DNA of 64,000 nucleotides from Fusibacter_A sp965140735 (GTDB lineage: Bacteria; Bacillota; Clostridia; Peptostreptococcales; Acidaminobacteraceae), in contig OZ223306.1 of NCBI GenBank assembly GCA_965140735.1, forward strand, positions 2,728,001 through 2,792,000. Direction: 5' to 3'. A program made the position numbers and the translations under genes. Of the stretch, positions 45,303-54,526 are shown in pieces. Numbering within the stretch: the stretch's first letter is position 1; each line of letters begins with the position of its first letter. The notes under the pieces are model-generated. The model saw only the letters and a list, made by a program, of their open reading frames with translations, searched no databases and was not told the DNA's origin.

Positions 45303-47216
45303 TTAATCTTCAGAAAATTGACTGTTATATAGATTTGCATAAAAACCTTCTTTTTCTAGCAATTCATAGTGATTGCCTTGTTCAATGATTGTGCCTTGAT
45401 TCATAACTAAAATCAATTCCGCATCTCTTATTGTTGAAAGTCTATGCGCAATAACGAAGCTTGTTCTGCCTTCCATAAGATTGCCCATGGCTTTCTGAAT
45501 CAAAACCTCTGTTCTAGTATCTACATTACTCGTCGCCTCATCTAATATGAGAATTTTAGGGTCTGCTAAAATGGCTCTGGCTATGGTTAAAAGCTGCTTT
45601 TGTCCTTGAGATATGTTTGAGGCTTCTTCGTTTAATATCGTATCATATCCTTCTGGAAGCGTCATGATAAAATGATGTGCATGTGCTAAATCAGCTGCCT
45701 CTATGATTTCATCTTCTGTGGCATTTTCCTTACCATAGGCGATGTTATCTCTGATAGAACCTTTAAACAACCACGTATCTTGTAATACCATCCCAAAGAG
45801 TTGACGCAAACTGCCCCTTTTCATATGGCTGATATCCACGCCGTCAATTCTAATCGCACCACCATTTAATTCATAAAATCGCATGAGTAAATTCACCAGT
45901 GTGGTTTTTCCCGCACCTGTTGGACCCACTATAGCAATCGTATGTCCAGCTTCAACGTCGACGTTGATGTCTTCCATAAGCATATGATCTTCTACATATC
46001 CAAATTTCACATGATCAAATTCAACTTGACCTTTAAAGTCTTTAATAGCCTGAGAATCTTCTATATCCTCAAGTTCTTCATCTTCATCTAAGACTTCAAA
46101 TACACGTTCAGCAGATGCAATCGTAGATTGAATGATATTCGTAATATTTGCAATTTGAACGATAGGTTGCGTAAACTGACGAATATATTGAATAAACGCT
46201 TGGATATCACCGATCTCTATTTTTTTCTTGGCTACCAATAAACCGCCCACCACACAAACGAGTACATAACCTAAATTATTCACAAAGTTGAGTGCTGGGA
46301 AAACAATCCCAGACATAAATTGTGCTTTCCAAGCCACATCATAGAGTCCATGATTAATTTCTACAAATTTCTCAACGGATTCCGCTTCATGGCCAAAAGC
46401 TTTTACAATTTTATGGCCTGTATACATTTCTTCAACGTGACCATTGAGTTCACCAAGTGTTTTTTGTTGTTTTGAAAAATACTTTTGAGAATTTTTAGCA
46501 ATAATAACTGTAATGACCATACTCATAGGCAATGTTAAAAGTGCTATTAAAGTCATAACAGGACTTATGGTTAACATCATAATCAAGATGCCCACCACAC
46601 TGACAAGAGACACGATCAGCTGCGTTAAACTCTGTTGCAGTGTTGTGGCAATCGTCTCCATATCATTGGTAATTCTACTGAGTACATCACCATGAGAATG
46701 CTCATCATAATATTTTAGTGGCAATCTATCGAGTTTTGACTTTACATCCGTTCTCATGCTATATACTGTATTTTGTGCAACACTGGACATAATGTAGGAC
46801 ATGGCAAAACGAAATAAAGCACTGATGATATAAAGTACAATCAGTAATAACAGAATCTTTCCAATGTACTCAAAATCAACTAAAGGTACAGGTTGACTCT
46901 TTATTGCATCTATTGTTGCCTGAGGCATATTTTGCTGAATTGCATACATCAATTTTATTTGATGCGCATATAGACCTATTATGGCTTCGCCAAGTTTTGT
47001 GGTTGCCTTACCCATAATTTTAGGACCTGAAATTGTAAAGATTGTACTCATAATTGCTAGAATAAAAACAAGTATAAATCGAGCTCTCTGTGGTTTGAGA
47101 TATGATGCTAACCGTTTGAGAGTTCCTTTAAAATCTTTCGCTTTTTGAACAGGTGCCCCCAGCATTGGTCCACCCATTCTTGAACCTCTTTGAGGTTTTT
47201 GATTTTTTTCTGCCAT
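45303..47216 (-). CDS. ABC exporter half-transporter, consensus-site subunit (637 aa)
   Basis: Six membrane helices (about 45-345) and one ATPase domain: Walker A GPTGAGKTT, signature NISQGQKQL, Walker B ILILDEATSNVD with the catalytic Glu and H-loop AHRLS. Its partner lacks these catalytic residues, so this subunit supplies the residues of the working site, as TM288 does in TM287/288-type heterodimers. Its start overlaps the partner stop in TAATG, with GAGGAGGAG as ribosome site. Confidence 0.93.
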   Translation of the reverse strand: MAEKNQKPQRGSRMGGPMLGAPVQKAKDFKGTLKRLASYLKPQRARFILVFILAIMSTIFTISGPKIMGKATTKLGEAIIGLYAHQIKLMYAIQQNMPQATIDAIKSQPVPLVDFEYIGKILLLLIVLYIISALFRFAMSYIMSSVAQNTVYSMRTDVKSKLDRLPLKYYDEHSHGDVLSRITNDMETIATTLQQSLTQLIVSLVSVVGILIMMLTISPVMTLIALLTLPMSMVITVIIAKNSQKYFSKQQKTLGELNGHVEEMYTGHKIVKAFGHEAESVEKFVEINHGLYDVAWKAQFMSGIVFPALNFVNNLGYVLVCVVGGLLVAKKKIEIGDIQAFIQYIRQFTQPIVQIANITNIIQSTIASAERVFEVLDEDEELEDIEDSQAIKDFKGQVEFDHVKFGYVEDHMLMEDINVDVEAGHTIAIVGPTGAGKTTLVNLLMRFYELNGGAIRIDGVDISHMKRGSLRQLFGMVLQDTWLFKGSIRDNIAYGKENATEDEIIEAADLAHAHHFIMTLPEGYDTILNEEASNISQGQKQLLTIARAILADPKILILDEATSNVDTRTEVLIQKAMGNLMEGRTSFVIAHRLSTIRDAELILVMNQGTIIEQGNHYELLEKEGFYANLYNSQFSED

Positions 47217-48940
47217 TACATCTCCTCCTCTGATAACTGTGAGGAAACGATTTCCTTATAAACTTCACTTGACTTTAATAAGTCAAAATGTTTGCCAATT
47301 GCTTTAATTTCACCTTGATCCAATACGATAATTTGATCTGCATCTTTAACCGTGCTGACTCTTTGGGCTACTATGATCACTGTAGCTTCTTTTGTTTCAC
47401 CTTTAAGTGCATGTCTTAAATTAGCATCGGTTTTGTAATCCAGTGCTGAAAAACTATCATCAAAAATATAAATCTCTGGTTTTCTTACAAGGGCTCTTGC
47501 AATAGATAATCTTTGTTTTTGACCTCCAGATAAGTTAGCACCACCTTGTGAAACTTCAGCATCATACCCTTCGGCCATTTTAGAAATAAAATCATCTGCT
47601 TGCGCTATTTTCGAAGCATGTATAACTTCATCCATAGAAGCTTCTTTTTTACCAAAGCGTATATTTTCTTTTACTGTACCACTAAAGAGAATCGCTGATT
47701 GAGGTACAAATCCAATTTTCTGTCTCAAATCCGATTGTGCCATTTCAGAAATCGAAATGCCATTAACTCGGATTGAACCTTCTGTAATATCATAAAATCT
47801 TGGAATTAAGTTAATAAGCGTTGACTTACCAGCCCCAGTTCCACCGATAACAGCAGTCACCTGTCCAGGACCTGCGCTAAAGTTTATACCTGAAAGTGCA
47901 GGTTCTTCTGCTCCCGGATAGTAAAAAGTCACATTGTCAAACTCAATATATCCTCTTTTATCGTCTGCTGTCTTTGGAATTTCAATATCCTTAATCTCAG
48001 GCTCTAAATCAAGCACTTCGTTAATCCTCACTGCAGAGGCTTGTGCTCTTGGAATCATAACAAACATAATAGAAACCATGATAATTGAAAACATAATCTG
48101 CATGGCATACTGAAGAAATGCCATCATATCGCCAAGCGCCATATTGCCATCTGCAATGCGAATACCGGCAAACCATATAATTGCAACAGATGTAATGTTC
48201 ATGAAGAAAATCATAACAGGCTGCATGGCCGCCATAATCCGATTGACTTTAATTGCTGTACCCACCAAATCTTGATTCGCATTATCAAATCTTTGTCTTT
48301 CAACTTCCTGCTTATCAAATGCTCGAATAACACGTATCCCGATGAGATTCTCGCGTACAACTCTATTAAGCGTATCCACTTTTGCTTGCATGATTTTGAA
48401 AAGTGGTACGACAAATTTGGCAAGGATTCCGATGGTCAGAGCCATAAGCGGTAAAATAATCGCTAAAATTAGAGTTAAATGGGTATCTTTAGAAAGCGCC
48501 ATAATGATACCACCAACACATAAAATTGGGGCATATATCATAAATCTCATCCCCATAACCATAAGCGTTTGAATTTGTGTAATATCATTAGTCGTCCTCG
48601 TAATCATGGACGACGTCCCCATGGTATCAAACTCATGAAGTGCATATTGCTCCGCTTTTACGAATACTTTTTCTCTGAGATCTCTACTAAATGCCACTGC
48701 AATTCGAGCAGAGAGAAAACTCCCTAATATAGCGCAAATACTACTTCCTAGTGCAACGATAAGCATATACCCGCCATATCGCCATATATAAGCTGAATTG
48801 CCTTTTATCATCCCATCGTTGACAACATCAGACATGAGCGTTGGCAAATAAAGTTCCGCCATAGCTTGTCCAAAGAGAACGATTAATACTGCAATAAAGG
48901 GAATCCTATAAGGTTTTAAAAATCTAAATAACTTGATCAT
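47216..48940 (-). CDS. ABC exporter half-transporter, degenerate-site subunit (574 aa)
   Basis: Six membrane helices then Walker A GGTGAGKST, signature LSGGQKQ, Walker B IYIFDDSFSALD, with Asp where catalytic Glu is expected, and Gln in place of the H-loop His (IIVAQRVST). These two changes mark the degenerate site of heterodimeric exporters such as TM287, BmrC or LmrC. The start at 48940 follows AGGAGC. It sits directly after the adaptor gene, 18 bases away. Confidence 0.93.
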   Translation of the reverse strand: MIKLFRFLKPYRIPFIAVLIVLFGQAMAELYLPTLMSDVVNDGMIKGNSAYIWRYGGYMLIVALGSSICAILGSFLSARIAVAFSRDLREKVFVKAEQYALHEFDTMGTSSMITRTTNDITQIQTLMVMGMRFMIYAPILCVGGIIMALSKDTHLTLILAIILPLMALTIGILAKFVVPLFKIMQAKVDTLNRVVRENLIGIRVIRAFDKQEVERQRFDNANQDLVGTAIKVNRIMAAMQPVMIFFMNITSVAIIWFAGIRIADGNMALGDMMAFLQYAMQIMFSIIMVSIMFVMIPRAQASAVRINEVLDLEPEIKDIEIPKTADDKRGYIEFDNVTFYYPGAEEPALSGINFSAGPGQVTAVIGGTGAGKSTLINLIPRFYDITEGSIRVNGISISEMAQSDLRQKIGFVPQSAILFSGTVKENIRFGKKEASMDEVIHASKIAQADDFISKMAEGYDAEVSQGGANLSGGQKQRLSIARALVRKPEIYIFDDSFSALDYKTDANLRHALKGETKEATVIIVAQRVSTVKDADQIIVLDQGEIKAIGKHFDLLKSSEVYKEIVSSQLSEEEM

Positions 48941-48958
48941 TATAAGCTCCTAGTGCCC

Positions 48959-50110
48959 TTATTCAGTGGCTACATTTACAAGCATTTGATCTTGCAAAAT
49001 ATGTGTATTCGAAATCGCAATGACTTCGCCTTTCTCAAGTCCAGAAAGAATTTCTATAGAAGTCTCATTTTTGAGGCCTGTCACCACTTCTCTTTTAGTT
49101 GCAACTTGATCTTTAATGACAAAAACATAGCTTTGTCCTTCTGCATTGACCACAGCATTTACTGGAATTACAACGTGCGACTTACCGTTGATTTCAATTG
49201 CAAATCTCGCAGAGAGCCCTGCCATAATTTGATCTTCATTAGGCATTGTAATTTCTATTGGAAATATTTTGCCTGTACTCACTGCCATGGGGCCAATTGT
49301 GGAAATCTCTGCATCGTATACCTGATCAGGATAAATGTCTACTTTAAATTTAACTTTATCGTTTACATTAACATAGGGTAAATACTCCTGAGCGATTGTC
49401 CCCTTCATTTTAAGTGTTGATAAATCAGCAATTGATAAAAGTGACATGCCAGGTGATACGATTTCACCACTTTGAATATCACCACTTACTAAAACGCCAT
49501 CAATTGGACTTATAATGGTTGAATTTTCCTTTTGTACATTCAGCGTATTAATACTTGCCTTTGCATTTTCTATGGCTGCAAGAGCTTGATTTTGTAAAGG
49601 TCCCGCTGCATTTTCATACTGTTTTTTTGCAAGATCATATTTTGAAGAAATATCTGTATAGGTACCTTCAGAAACTGCTCCGGTTTCATAAAGTGCCTTT
49701 GTATCCAAATAGGTTTTTTCAGTTTGATCTAGGCTGATTTTTAATAGAGATGCTTGATTTTTAGCAGAAGTATAAGTTGCTTCTGCAGCACTAAGACCTG
49801 CCTGTGCTTGTTGCAATTGAGCCTCAAGGGTTTTCGTATCCAGCTGTATAAGTACTTCGCCTTTTGTCACTTTGTCTCCCACTTGCTTGGGCATGTTTAA
49901 GATTTGACCAGACGCTTTACTGCTTATATTTACAAGGTCTTTAGGCAACAAAACACCCGTCAATTGAAGTTCCGTTTGTATATTAGATTCATCAGCGGTT
50001 GCAATCTTCACCGTTAGATCCTGTGCCACTGTATTATTGGTACAACCGCTTATTAAAAACATTAGTGCGAATAATAGGCTCATTAAGCCTTTTTTGTTCA
50101 TTTTTCTCAT
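48959..50110 (-). CDS. RND/HlyD-type efflux adaptor, lipoprotein, 383 aa
   Basis: The signal ends in a lipobox (LMFLISGC, Cys22), so it is probably lipid-anchored on the outside of the membrane. It shows the adaptor order: barrel-sandwich (QILNMPKQVGDKVTKGEVL), coiled-coil hairpin about 95-200, a second lipoyl half (SPIDGVLVSGDIQSG) and a beta-barrel domain (FPIEITMPN). In Gram-positive bacteria such proteins pair with ABC exporters. GGAGG site eight bases before the ATG. One of two adaptors in this operon. Confidence 0.9.
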   Translation of the reverse strand: MRKMNKKGLMSLLFALMFLISGCTNNTVAQDLTVKIATADESNIQTELQLTGVLLPKDLVNISSKASGQILNMPKQVGDKVTKGEVLIQLDTKTLEAQLQQAQAGLSAAEATYTSAKNQASLLKISLDQTEKTYLDTKALYETGAVSEGTYTDISSKYDLAKKQYENAAGPLQNQALAAIENAKASINTLNVQKENSTIISPIDGVLVSGDIQSGEIVSPGMSLLSIADLSTLKMKGTIAQEYLPYVNVNDKVKFKVDIYPDQVYDAEISTIGPMAVSTGKIFPIEITMPNEDQIMAGLSARFAIEINGKSHVVIPVNAVVNAEGQSYVFVIKDQVATKREVVTGLKNETSIEILSGLEKGEVIAISNTHILQDQMLVNVATE

Positions 50111-50124
50111 CTCTGCTGCCTCCT

Positions 50125-50823
50125 CTATTTCACATGAATTTTAATCTTAGTATTCATTCCTGGCATTAACGTTAACCCTTCATCATTGATAATACTAATT
50201 TTAATAGGTATTAGTTGCGTCTGCTTTGTGAAATTACCACTTGTATTAAGTGTTGGAAATGGAGAAAAAACAGATTCTGTTGCTTGTCCAATACTCTGAA
50301 CATAGCCATAAAAAGGTTTCTTACCGAAAGCGTCCACTGTGATATCCACTGTTTGGCCTTGTTCAATTCTAAAAATTTCAGTCTCCTCAACATTTGCTTT
50401 AATGTAGATGTGTTCTGTATCTGCTATTATAGCGGCCTCCATTCCCGGTGAAAGGACTTGACCTTCAACAATACTGGTATGAATAATCTTGCCACTGATA
50501 GGTGCCTTTATTTCTGCTTTTGAGACAATAGCATCTGCAGAATTATTAAGCGCAGCTGGATTAATGACATTGCTGCTCAAAAGCATACTAACGTCTTGAA
50601 CACCAAGAATTGCGCCTTCTTTGATCATATCGCCTTCTTTAACATTCCAAGAATCCACTTTACCTGTGATTTCTGGTGTTATAGTAATCATATTGGCTGC
50701 GATCTGAGCGTCTTCTGTAATAAAATAATGACTTGATTGATAATAAAACTGATATCCCCAATAAGCTCCACCGACTATCAATAATAATAAAACCACTGAC
50801 ATAATTGCTTTCATTTTTTTCAT
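50125..50823 (-). CDS. Short HlyD-type adaptor, 232 aa
   Basis: One membrane segment at 7-25, then lipoyl halves (TGKVDSWNVKEGDMIKEGAI and KAPISGKIIHTSIVEGQVL) and a barrel domain (VDITVDAFG) but no long coiled-coil hairpin: only about 35 residues separate the halves. It therefore looks like a membrane-anchored barrel adaptor of the EmrA/HlyD_D23 kind. GAGGTGG site. It is 14 bases upstream of the second adaptor. Confidence 0.85.
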   Translation of the reverse strand: MKKMKAIMSVVLLLLIVGGAYWGYQFYYQSSHYFITEDAQIAANMITITPEITGKVDSWNVKEGDMIKEGAILGVQDVSMLLSSNVINPAALNNSADAIVSKAEIKAPISGKIIHTSIVEGQVLSPGMEAAIIADTEHIYIKANVEETEIFRIEQGQTVDITVDAFGKKPFYGYVQSIGQATESVFSPFPTLNTSGNFTKQTQLIPIKISIINDEGLTLMPGMNTKIKIHVK

Positions 50824-50853
50824 GTTAATCCACCTCTATTATTTTTCAATTTA

Positions 50854-51282
50854 TTATTTATTTTTGTACATGAGTGCCTTGAGTTCATCTATTAATGCAC
50901 TCATACGCTCAAGCTCTGATTCATCATACACTTTTAATTGATCCATCATGGATTCTCTAATCTGCCTTTTATAAACCTTTATAGCCTCTTCTCCTTTTTC
51001 GGTGATGTTTAAAAGAATCAACCTTCTATCAGATTCACTAAAGGTTCTACTAACAAGGCCCATCTTTACGAGCTTGTTAGATGCCACTGTAATATTGGAT
51101 TTAGGAATCGCCATAAGCTCACTATAATAACTCACTGGATAACCACTTTCGCACCCAATTTTGAAGAGCAGTCCCAATTGTTGCCTTGGCATTTCAATGA
51201 GATGATAGACACCTTTATACTTCTGTGCTATTGCCGGAAGTAATGTAATCAAACTTGCGGCACATTCCTCTAGAATTGACAT
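50854..51282 (-). CDS. MarR-family transcriptional regulator
   Basis: 142 residues. The winged helix includes MAIPKSNITVASNKLVKMGL and the wing TFSESDRRLILLNITEKGEE. It is first in a five-gene operon (marR, adaptor, adaptor, ABC, ABC) and so likely represses it until a drug binds. RBS AAAGGGG. A candidate operator lies upstream at 51378-51396. Confidence 0.92.
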   Translation of the reverse strand: MSILEECAASLITLLPAIAQKYKGVYHLIEMPRQQLGLLFKIGCESGYPVSYYSELMAIPKSNITVASNKLVKMGLVSRTFSESDRRLILLNITEKGEEAIKVYKRQIRESMMDQLKVYDESELERMSALIDELKALMYKNK

Positions 51283-51377
51283 ATTCTTTCCCCTTTCATT
51301 TCAAATTGATTTATTTTCGCATTCCAGAATTTTATTTTATCAACATAGTTACGAGACGTCATTATTACATCACATAA

Positions 51378-51396
51378 TAGTTACATGATGTTACTA
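51378..51396. promoter_or_regulatory. Imperfect palindrome, possible MarR operator
   Basis: TAGTTACATGATGTTACTA differs from its own inverse at three positions including the centre. It lies about 95 bases upstream of the marR start. A second TAGTTAC occurs 33 bases closer. Confidence 0.4.
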
Positions 51397-51521
51397 ATCT
51401 ATATTAGCACTCATCGCTCAAAACATCAATTCTTATTTTATATGTTAACAAATCGTTCATATATGCTTTAGAATCATCTGCTCACCTATACGACAAGGTC
51501 ATCGATGCAGGCTATGAAAAA

Positions 51522-51563
51522 GGAGCTGTTGCTCACCTAATCCTTTAGATTTGCAACAGCTCC
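51522..51563 (-). terminator. Terminator of the two-component operon
   Basis: GGAGCTGTTGC/GCAACAGCTCC perfect 11-bp stem followed on the minus strand by TTTTTC. Lies about 95 bases past the kinase stop codon. The rest of 51283-51655 shows only the palindrome noted above. Confidence 0.85.
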
Positions 51564-51655
51564 ACTTACATGAGAAATTTGATACAATTATTTATATCAA
51601 ACCATTTATAGCATAGCTTGAATATTCTAATGCTTAAATTTTATTTGATCATTTT

Positions 51656-53044
51656 TTATTTGAGAAATCTCACTTTAAAAACAGTCCCTTCTTTTTCTAC
51701 ACTATTCACTTCTATGTGGCCGCCATGCGCATTTACAATTGATTTAACAATAGATAAGCCGATCCCTGCCCCACCAGACTGTCTCGCTCTGGATTCATCT
51801 ACTCTATAAAACCGTTCAAAGATATGAGGGATATCTTTAGCGGGTATCCCAATACCTGTATCCGTCACAATTAAATCAATATCAGATTCACGAGCATAGA
51901 CCTCTACTTTAACTTGGCCACCTTTTAGCGTATACTTTAAAGCATTGTTTAACAAATTGATGAGCACTTGCTTCAATTTTAAAGCATCCCCCATCATCAA
52001 AACAGGTTCACCTTCAATCACAAGATCTACTTCTTTTTTAAAATACTCACTTTTAACAGCTTCTATAACCTCTTGAGCTATCTCATACAAATCCAGTTCT
52101 TCTAGTGAAATAATCAATTGCTCGCGTTCAAGCTGAGCAATTTTTGAGAGATCACTGACTAAAGTACTCAATCTTGAAGTTTCTTTTAAAAGCCCATCAA
52201 GTCTTTCCTTATCGGGTTGCCATATCTCTTCTATCATGAGTTCTAAATGACTCTGAAGCGTTGTGATAGGTGTCCTCAACTCATGTGCAATATCTGAGGT
52301 CAAGCGTTTTCGAAGTTCTTCTTGAGTGTCCAGCGCCTCACTGAGCGCATTGATCGTTTCTGCTAGTTCACAAATTTCAAGTGTTGTAGAAGGACATGCC
52401 ACACGCGAGCCATAATTTCCTTGCATGATCTTTTGGGCATTCTCGTTTATCGCAATTAGCGGTCTGGTAAGTTTTACCGAAATATAAAAGCCTAGAAAAA
52501 GAGAAAGTAGAAGCGCAAATAAACCTGCACTTAATAACAATTCCTTGAGTGCTTCAACGTATTTCACATCGTTATCATCAAAGAAATAGGGTCCATAATA
52601 ACCAATGGTTAGCGATCCAAACGATTTATTTTCAGTAAATAATAAATAACGCGTTTCCTCATAGCCCCCCTGAAAGCTAGCATTCTGCTTTTTCATGTTG
52701 TATTCCATTTGAGTTAACAGGTCTGTACAATAGCCTCTGTTGAAGGTCCATGCATTCCAAAGTACATGATCACTTGAATCAGAAACCTTAATCAAAAATC
52801 CGCGTTCCATGGCACTTACCCCCACATTCTCTATGGAGATTAAATTCCAATAACGATCTTCTTCTTGATATATCTTTGTAATTTGATTCACTAAAAGATT
52901 GCTTTCATGTTTTATTTTTTCTACTGTGTAGGCTTCAAATCTCTTTTCAATAAAATAATCAGATGTAAAGCCAATGAAAATCATCATCAGTAATACAATC
53001 AAAAAAAAAGCCAATATGATTTTGCTTTTGAGCCTCATTTTCAT
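51656..53044 (-). CDS. Sensor histidine kinase (BaeS/PhoR type)
   Basis: 462 residues. TM1 at 6-28, extracellular sensor 29-165, TM2 about 170-192, HAMP to about 245, H box LTSDIAHELRTPITTLQSH (about 255), N box LINLLNNALKYT, G boxes VTDTGIGIPAKD and GGAGIGLSIVK. The frame allows a GTG at 53053, but ATG at 53044 is better placed. The gene starts 16 bases after the response regulator stop. Confidence 0.93.
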   Translation of the reverse strand: MKMRLKSKIILAFFLIVLLMMIFIGFTSDYFIEKRFEAYTVEKIKHESNLLVNQITKIYQEEDRYWNLISIENVGVSAMERGFLIKVSDSSDHVLWNAWTFNRGYCTDLLTQMEYNMKKQNASFQGGYEETRYLLFTENKSFGSLTIGYYGPYFFDDNDVKYVEALKELLLSAGLFALLLSLFLGFYISVKLTRPLIAINENAQKIMQGNYGSRVACPSTTLEICELAETINALSEALDTQEELRKRLTSDIAHELRTPITTLQSHLELMIEEIWQPDKERLDGLLKETSRLSTLVSDLSKIAQLEREQLIISLEELDLYEIAQEVIEAVKSEYFKKEVDLVIEGEPVLMMGDALKLKQVLINLLNNALKYTLKGGQVKVEVYARESDIDLIVTDTGIGIPAKDIPHIFERFYRVDESRARQSGGAGIGLSIVKSIVNAHGGHIEVNSVEKEGTVFKVRFLK

Positions 53045-53059
53045 ACCGCACACGTCCTA

Positions 53060-53737
53060 TTACTTAAATTTATAACCAAATCCATGCACCGTTGTAATAT
53101 ACACAGGCAATTTTGAATCCGCCTCAATTTTAAGTCTAATATTTTTGATATGACTGTCTATCGCACGATCATAACCTTCAAAATCTTTTCCCATAACAAG
53201 ATCTATTAGCTCATCTCTGGTAAAAACTTTACTCGCTGATTTTGCCAAAATCAATAAGATCTTAAACTCATTTGGTGTCAATTTTACTTTTACAGAATTC
53301 CGGTAGATTTCATGGCGTTGCTCGTCTATAATCAAAGTGCCATCATCATAGTAAAACACTTCACTTCTAACCATCCCCTGAGAGCGTCTCAATACAGCTT
53401 CAACCCGTGCTAAAACTTGTTTTAAGCTAAATGGTTTAATGATGTAATCATCAGCTCCTATTTTGAGTCCATTGACAATATCTTTCTCATCAATCTTCGC
53501 CGTCAACATGATGATTGGTACGTCAGAAAATGCTCTTATTGACTTACAGAGCATCTCACCACTGATCTCAGGAAGCATCAAGTCTAATAAAATCAAATCG
53601 ATCTTTCGGCTCTCCATAATCTTACGAGCTTCCAAGCCAGTAAGATCAATAAAAGTGTGATACTCATGACTTTCGAGATAGGCAGAAAGCGCATCTGCAA
53701 TATTTTTTTCATCCTCTACAATTAAAATATTAGGCAT
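53060..53737 (-). CDS. OmpR-family response regulator
   Basis: 225 residues. Receiver domain with VEDEKNIAD, phospho-Asp in LILLDLMLPEISGE (about 51), MLTAKIDEKD and IIKPF; C-terminal winged helix with LTPNEFKILLILAKSASKVF and TVHGFGYKF. RBS AAGGAC. Partner of the adjacent kinase. Nearby efflux operons on both sides are plausible targets, but no binding site was identified. Confidence 0.95.
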   Translation of the reverse strand: MPNILIVEDEKNIADALSAYLESHEYHTFIDLTGLEARKIMESRKIDLILLDLMLPEISGEMLCKSIRAFSDVPIIMLTAKIDEKDIVNGLKIGADDYIIKPFSLKQVLARVEAVLRRSQGMVRSEVFYYDDGTLIIDEQRHEIYRNSVKVKLTPNEFKILLILAKSASKVFTRDELIDLVMGKDFEGYDRAIDSHIKNIRLKIEADSKLPVYITTVHGFGYKFK

Positions 53738-53978
53738 TTTTATGTCCTTTATCGATAATTTTAATGCTATTATCTCTTACAAACCCAATTTTTACAACAT
53801 TTAATTGTATATCTTTCTTATATGTAATGAAAAAGGAGTCTTCTCTATATATTTTCCGATCCTAAGCCAACCCTTTATTAATTTCAGCTAAATCTCTTAG
53901 ACTCCCAATTCATTCTCTCATATAAATTTGTAGATTTTATGGATATGTAAACTTTTTTTCAAGTATATATATTCACTA

Positions 53979-54007
53979 TTGACATCAATTTATTTCGGGA
54001 GTAGAAT
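53979..54007 (+). promoter_or_regulatory. Promoter of the marR-MATE operon
   Basis: Consensus TTGACA, 17-base spacer, TAGAAT. Confidence 0.8.
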
Positions 54008-54024
54008 AGTTGCATGCACAACTA
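54007..54024 (+). promoter_or_regulatory. MarR operator candidate
   Basis: TAGTTGCATGCACAACTA: 6-bp arms TAGTTG/CAACTA around CATGCA, overlapping the end of the -10 and the start site, a position suited to repression by the MarR protein encoded next. Confidence 0.7.
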
Positions 54025-54049
54025 ATAGTACTTAGGAGGTTTATCTTCT

Positions 54050-54526
54050 ATGGAAGATCCAAGGAAAGCAATTATCGATGCCACTGACATTGGGAAATAT
54101 TTATCTATGCTCTATCGACACAATCGCATTTTCATAGATCAACACTTAACTGATCCTAATTTTGGAAGTGGACAACATACATTTCTCTTTTACTTAAAAA
54201 GCCATGGTGGTTCAACTCAAGAAGAAATTAGTAGAGCACTTGATATTGATAAAGCCAGTACAGCTAGAGCTATTCAGAAGCTTGAATCTCATAACTTTGT
54301 AAAAAGACAATCTGATCCAGATGATCGTCGTGTAAACCATGTATTTTTAACTGAAAAAGGGAAAGAGCTCCACGCAGAGCTCAAGAAGATTTCAAATCAT
54401 TGGAAATCAATAATTTTGGCCTCTTTTTCAGAAGAAGAAATATCAGTTCTAGAATCATCTTTAAAAAAATTAGCCACTAATTCAATACTCTACAGACATA
54501 AGAAAGAAGGTCCTCATGACAAATGA
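54050..54526 (+). CDS. MarR-family regulator of the MATE pump
   Basis: 158 residues. Winged-helix region EEISRALDIDKASTARAIQK, wing QSDPDDRRVNHVFLTEKGKE. RBS TAGGAGG. It overlaps the MATE start by 11 bases, as in the mepR-mepA type arrangement of Staphylococcus aureus. It should bind its own promoter at 54007-54024. Confidence 0.93.
   Translation: MEDPRKAIIDATDIGKYLSMLYRHNRIFIDQHLTDPNFGSGQHTFLFYLKSHGGSTQEEISRALDIDKASTARAIQKLESHNFVKRQSDPDDRRVNHVFLTEKGKELHAELKKISNHWKSIILASFSEEEISVLESSLKKLATNSILYRHKKEGPHDK

Larger units (their letters stand above)
53738..54049. other. Divergent intergenic region
   Basis: 312 bases between the response regulator and the marR-MATE operon. Contains the promoter at 53979-54007 and operator at 54007-54024; elsewhere AT-rich with nothing identifiable. 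Confidence 0.5.

Noticed and set aside
51480..51549. Coding-like plus-strand fragment ending HLIL
   Set aside because: It overlaps a clear terminator hairpin and has no start signal; the coding look is most likely chance.
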